A stretch of 7,884 nt of DNA from Candidatus Dormiibacterota bacterium (GTDB lineage: Bacteria; Chloroflexota; Dormibacteria; UBA8260; Bog-877), in NCBI GenBank assembly GCA_003164475.1, contig PLTL01000098.1:1-7884 (forward strand). The letters run 5' to 3'. Shown piece after piece: positions 5,538 to 7,884 of this stretch (positions are counted from its first letter, which is position 1; the number at the start of each line of letters is the position of its first letter). The translations under genes and the position numbers were made by a program. Below the pieces are notes generated by a model that was not told the origin of the DNA, did not search any database, and was given only the letters and a program-made list of their open reading frames with translations.

Positions 5538-7884
5538 GGGGACGAGGTAGACGACCGCCGCCGGGAACCAGAGGACCCGGCTCGTCTCGTAGCGGCGAGC
5601 GATGGCGGCCATTTCCCGCTCCAGCTCGGCCGGGATGCGAGAGAGACGCTCGCGCCAGGCGTCGGCGTCCTGGTCGAGCTGGTTGCGCTCGTCAGGGTCG
5701 AGATCGGCGAAGCTCAATTGACGAGTGGCACCGAGGCTGCCGATGGCCGTCGACAGGGACGCGGCGAAATCGACGAGCAGCTGCCGGGTGCGACTCTCGT
5801 CCTCGCTGCGGCGCTGTGCCAGCCCCTTGCGCAGGCTGTCCTCGCGCTCGTGGGCCCGAGCCTCGATGGCCCCACGGAGATGGGACGCCACCGTGGCCCA
5901 GACGTGGGCCAGCTCGTCCCGCGCCGGCGGCGGAGCTGCGGCCGGTGAGGCGTCCGGCCCGAGCGCCGCGTCGAGCAGGCCCTCCAGCTCCCGCACTCCG
6001 AGCCGGGCGAAGGAGGTCCCCCGTAGCCACCCACCGGCGGGGAAGAGCTCCTCATGGAGCCGGTTGCCGTCCGCGCCGACGATGACCAGGCGGGAGTAGG
6101 CGGCGAGCACCGCGTCGCGCAGCCGCGCATCGTGCACCGCCAACGCGGCGACACGGGCGAGCTTCTGCCCGCTCCACACCTCGGCACGGAGGAGCCGCGT
6201 GGCCATGGCCACCAGGGGATGATTGAGATGGGCGAGCACGATGTCCTGACGGGGGGCGGCGAGCCGCGAGTCGAAGCTGATCCGGCGACGGCCGTAGTCG
6301 CGATCCTCCAGCGCCGACGTGGTGCGGGTCCAGGATCCCGTGAGCTGGGGGACACCCCAGACGCGCTCGCCGGAAACGGTGTCGTGCTCGGGCGTGAGCG
6401 CCGGCTGGCGGCCGAGCTCAAGACCGACCCTCACCACGCGCTCCACGTCGGCAGGGGTGCAGTGCAGATCCCGCGCCGAGTCGGCGAGCGAGGCGCGCAG
6501 CCGCGCGGCATCCTCGCGCAGCTTGCGCTCGACCTTGAGAGCTTCACGGGCCGCGGGCTTCGGCGTCACCGTCTCAGGGTCGAACCCCGAGAGGTCCCGG
6601 CCCAGCATGCGGGCCTCGACGGCGTTGGCGAGCACCGGGTTGACACTGCCCAGGTCGGCGCGCATCGTGGCCACCTTGATGGCGACGCGGGTGAGGAACT
6701 CCAGGTCGGCGTCCCTGCTTTCGACACCGGCTGTCTGCCAGTGTGCGCCGACGAAGTGGCGGATCTCGGGGACGGCATTCTGGCCGTAGCGGTCGATGCG
6801 TCCCGCCCGCTGCTCCAGCCGGTTGGGATTGAACGGGATGTCGTAGTTGACGAGGCGATGGCAGTGTCGCTGGAGGTCGATCCCCTCGCTGGCCGTGTCC
6901 GTCGCGAGCAGGATGCGAACCGGATGCTGATTGGGTGGCTTCTGGAACTCATCGGTGATCCGCTCGCGCTCCTCGTCGTCCATGCCTCCATGGAGGAGCG
7001 CGAGGCGCCCGCCGTCCGCCAAGCCGTAAGCGTCGAGCAGCTCGGCCAGCCAGCGCTGGGTGTCGCGATACTCGGTGAAGACGGCGACGCGCTCGTCGTT
7101 CCACTGACCGTCGGCGTGCCCACTCCGGCAGACGTCCTGCAGGTACGCGATCAGGGAGCGGGCCTTGGTGTCACTCTCCTGGCCGTGGGCCGCTGTCCAG
7201 CGCAGCAGGGCGTCGAGAAGCCGGCGCTCCTCGCCGCTGGGTGAACCCGAAGCTCGAGTCGCGGTGTCGGTCGCGGCCCGCTCCGCCTCCTCGAAGGCCT
7301 CGTCGTCGCCCCAGTCGCCGAACAGCAGCTCGCGGCGCTGTGTATCGGCCCATTGCGGCAGGACCTCGCGCTCTTCCGTGGTCTCCGCCACCGCCTGCGC
7401 GTGGACCTGGAGGGTTCGCGAGAACGCGAAGGGGCTGGAAAAGAGCCGCTTCTTGAGCAGGAGGGTGATGAGGTCGGCGGAGCGTGCGGCCTTCTCCCCA
7501 CCCCGGGACAGCCGCCGCCGGCGCAGCTCGGTGTACTCGCGCAGGAGGCTGTGTACCTCCAGCTCCTGGTCCGAGTAGTCGACGGGGATCGGCTGGACGT
7601 CGCGGTCGTGATAGCGAGGCGTGCCGTCGGCCTCGGTGATCTCGCTCTTCAGCCGGCGCACCATGATCTCCTGCAGCGCCGCCGGGCTGGGCGTGACGCC
7701 GCGGGCGAATCGCTGGGGGTCGAGCATGGCCAGCAGCGCTGTCCAGGACTCCTCGTAGCCGTTGTGGGGGGTGGCGGAGAGGAACAGACGGTGGTTGGTC
7801 CGCTCGGCGATGCGGCGCACGGCTCTAGTCTGCTGGCTGTCGATCGCGTAGCGGCCCCGACCGGGCGGCGCGCAGTGATGCGCC
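5523..7884 (-). CDS. drmD: DISARM SNF2-like helicase DrmD, C-terminal part (5' end outside window)
   Basis: Partial gene: 786 residues are visible, the frame is open to the window edge, and the start is missing. The first visible residues, AHHCAPPG, are the end of a DEAH box (motif II). They are followed by motif III SATPHNG (7778-7758), IMVRRLKSEI, motif IV VAVFTEYRDTQ, motif V ILLATDTASEGIDLQ (6914-6870) and motif VI NPNRLEQRAGRIDRYGQ (6830-6780). This is a complete second RecA-like lobe of the SNF2/RapA type, an ATP-driven translocase on DNA. After it come about 400 residues with no domain I can name, rich in charged helices near the end, closing with a hydrophobic FPAAVVYLVP typical of RapA-like C-termini. 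A GTG at 7820 opens a long ORF but cannot be the true start because it falls between motifs II and III. The next gene, an adenine methylase, overlaps its stop. DrmD is the helicase that marks class 1 DISARM. Without the gene context, this would be called only a RapA-like helicase. Confidence 0.9.
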   Translation of the reverse strand, partial: AHHCAPPGRGRYAIDSQQTRAVRRIAERTNHRLFLSATPHNGYEESWTALLAMLDPQRFARGVTPSPAALQEIMVRRLKSEITEADGTPRYHDRDVQPIPVDYSDQELEVHSLLREYTELRRRRLSRGGEKAARSADLITLLLKKRLFSSPFAFSRTLQVHAQAVAETTEEREVLPQWADTQRRELLFGDWGDDEAFEEAERAATDTATRASGSPSGEERRLLDALLRWTAAHGQESDTKARSLIAYLQDVCRSGHADGQWNDERVAVFTEYRDTQRWLAELLDAYGLADGGRLALLHGGMDDEERERITDEFQKPPNQHPVRILLATDTASEGIDLQRHCHRLVNYDIPFNPNRLEQRAGRIDRYGQNAVPEIRHFVGAHWQTAGVESRDADLEFLTRVAIKVATMRADLGSVNPVLANAVEARMLGRDLSGFDPETVTPKPAAREALKVERKLREDAARLRASLADSARDLHCTPADVERVVRVGLELGRQPALTPEHDTVSGERVWGVPQLTGSWTRTTSALEDRDYGRRRISFDSRLAAPRQDIVLAHLNHPLVAMATRLLRAEVWSGQKLARVAALAVHDARLRDAVLAAYSRLVIVGADGNRLHEELFPAGGWLRGTSFARLGVRELEGLLDAALGPDASPAAAPPPARDELAHVWATVASHLRGAIEARAHEREDSLRKGLAQRRSEDESRTRQLLVDFAASLSTAIGSLGATRQLSFADLDPDERNQLDQDADAWRERLSRIPAELEREMAAIARRYETSRVLWFPAAVVYLVPGGPR

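Noticed and set aside
4961..6085. Plus-strand open frame of 374 codons spanning the drmD/drmMI junction
   Set aside because: It is antisense to both genes, and its second half is Arg/Pro/Gly-rich low-complexity translation typical of GC-rich shadow frames.
6054..7244. Plus-strand open frame of 396 codons
   Set aside because: It is antisense to the helicase motifs IV-VI of drmD, which are clearly the coding frame.
7758..7820. GTG at 7820 as the start of the helicase
   Set aside because: The frame stays open upstream and encodes AHHC, the end of the DEAH box, so the true start is outside the window.
1..7884. A wholly new defence system
   Set aside because: Gene order and motifs are explained by class 1 DISARM; nothing visible requires a new system type.

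Overview
The window is GC-rich (sampled 60-base lines give about 70 to 73% G+C outside one dip) and fully coding on the minus strand. Strong GC bias, a GTG start and tightly overlapping genes suggest an actinomycete or a similar high-GC bacterium; no marker gene fixes the taxon. I see no RNA gene, insertion sequence, CRISPR array, tRNA or intergenic gap.

Read along the minus strand (from high to low coordinates), the layout is as follows. (1) 7884-5523: the 3' part of a SNF2/RapA-like superfamily 2 helicase, entering the window just after the DE of its DEAH box; best call drmD. (2) 5526-1447: a complete 1359-residue Eco57I/type IIG-like adenine-N6 DNA methyltransferase with an NPPY motif; best call drmMI. 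(3) 1450-1: the first 483 residues of a protein whose N-terminal region matches the DrmA helicase. The window ends just before the expected Walker A motif. The three genes overlap by 4 bases at each junction (ATGA, then GTGA), so they form one translationally coupled operon.

The order drmD - drmMI - drmA is that of class 1 DISARM, an anti-phage and anti-plasmid defence system. In it the methylase marks self DNA and DrmA/DrmB (helped by DrmC, and in class 1 by DrmD) act on unmodified incoming DNA. drmB and drmC, if present, lie beyond base 1 on the minus strand. The 5' end of drmD and the operon promoter lie beyond base 7884.

The system is therefore a recognisable known type rather than a new one. 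The points worth a second look are a local G+C dip over the target-recognition part of the methylase (possible specificity exchange), an N-terminal region of the methylase that resembles a nuclease fold without its catalytic residues, the coupled junctions, and the long uncharacterised C-terminal part of DrmD.
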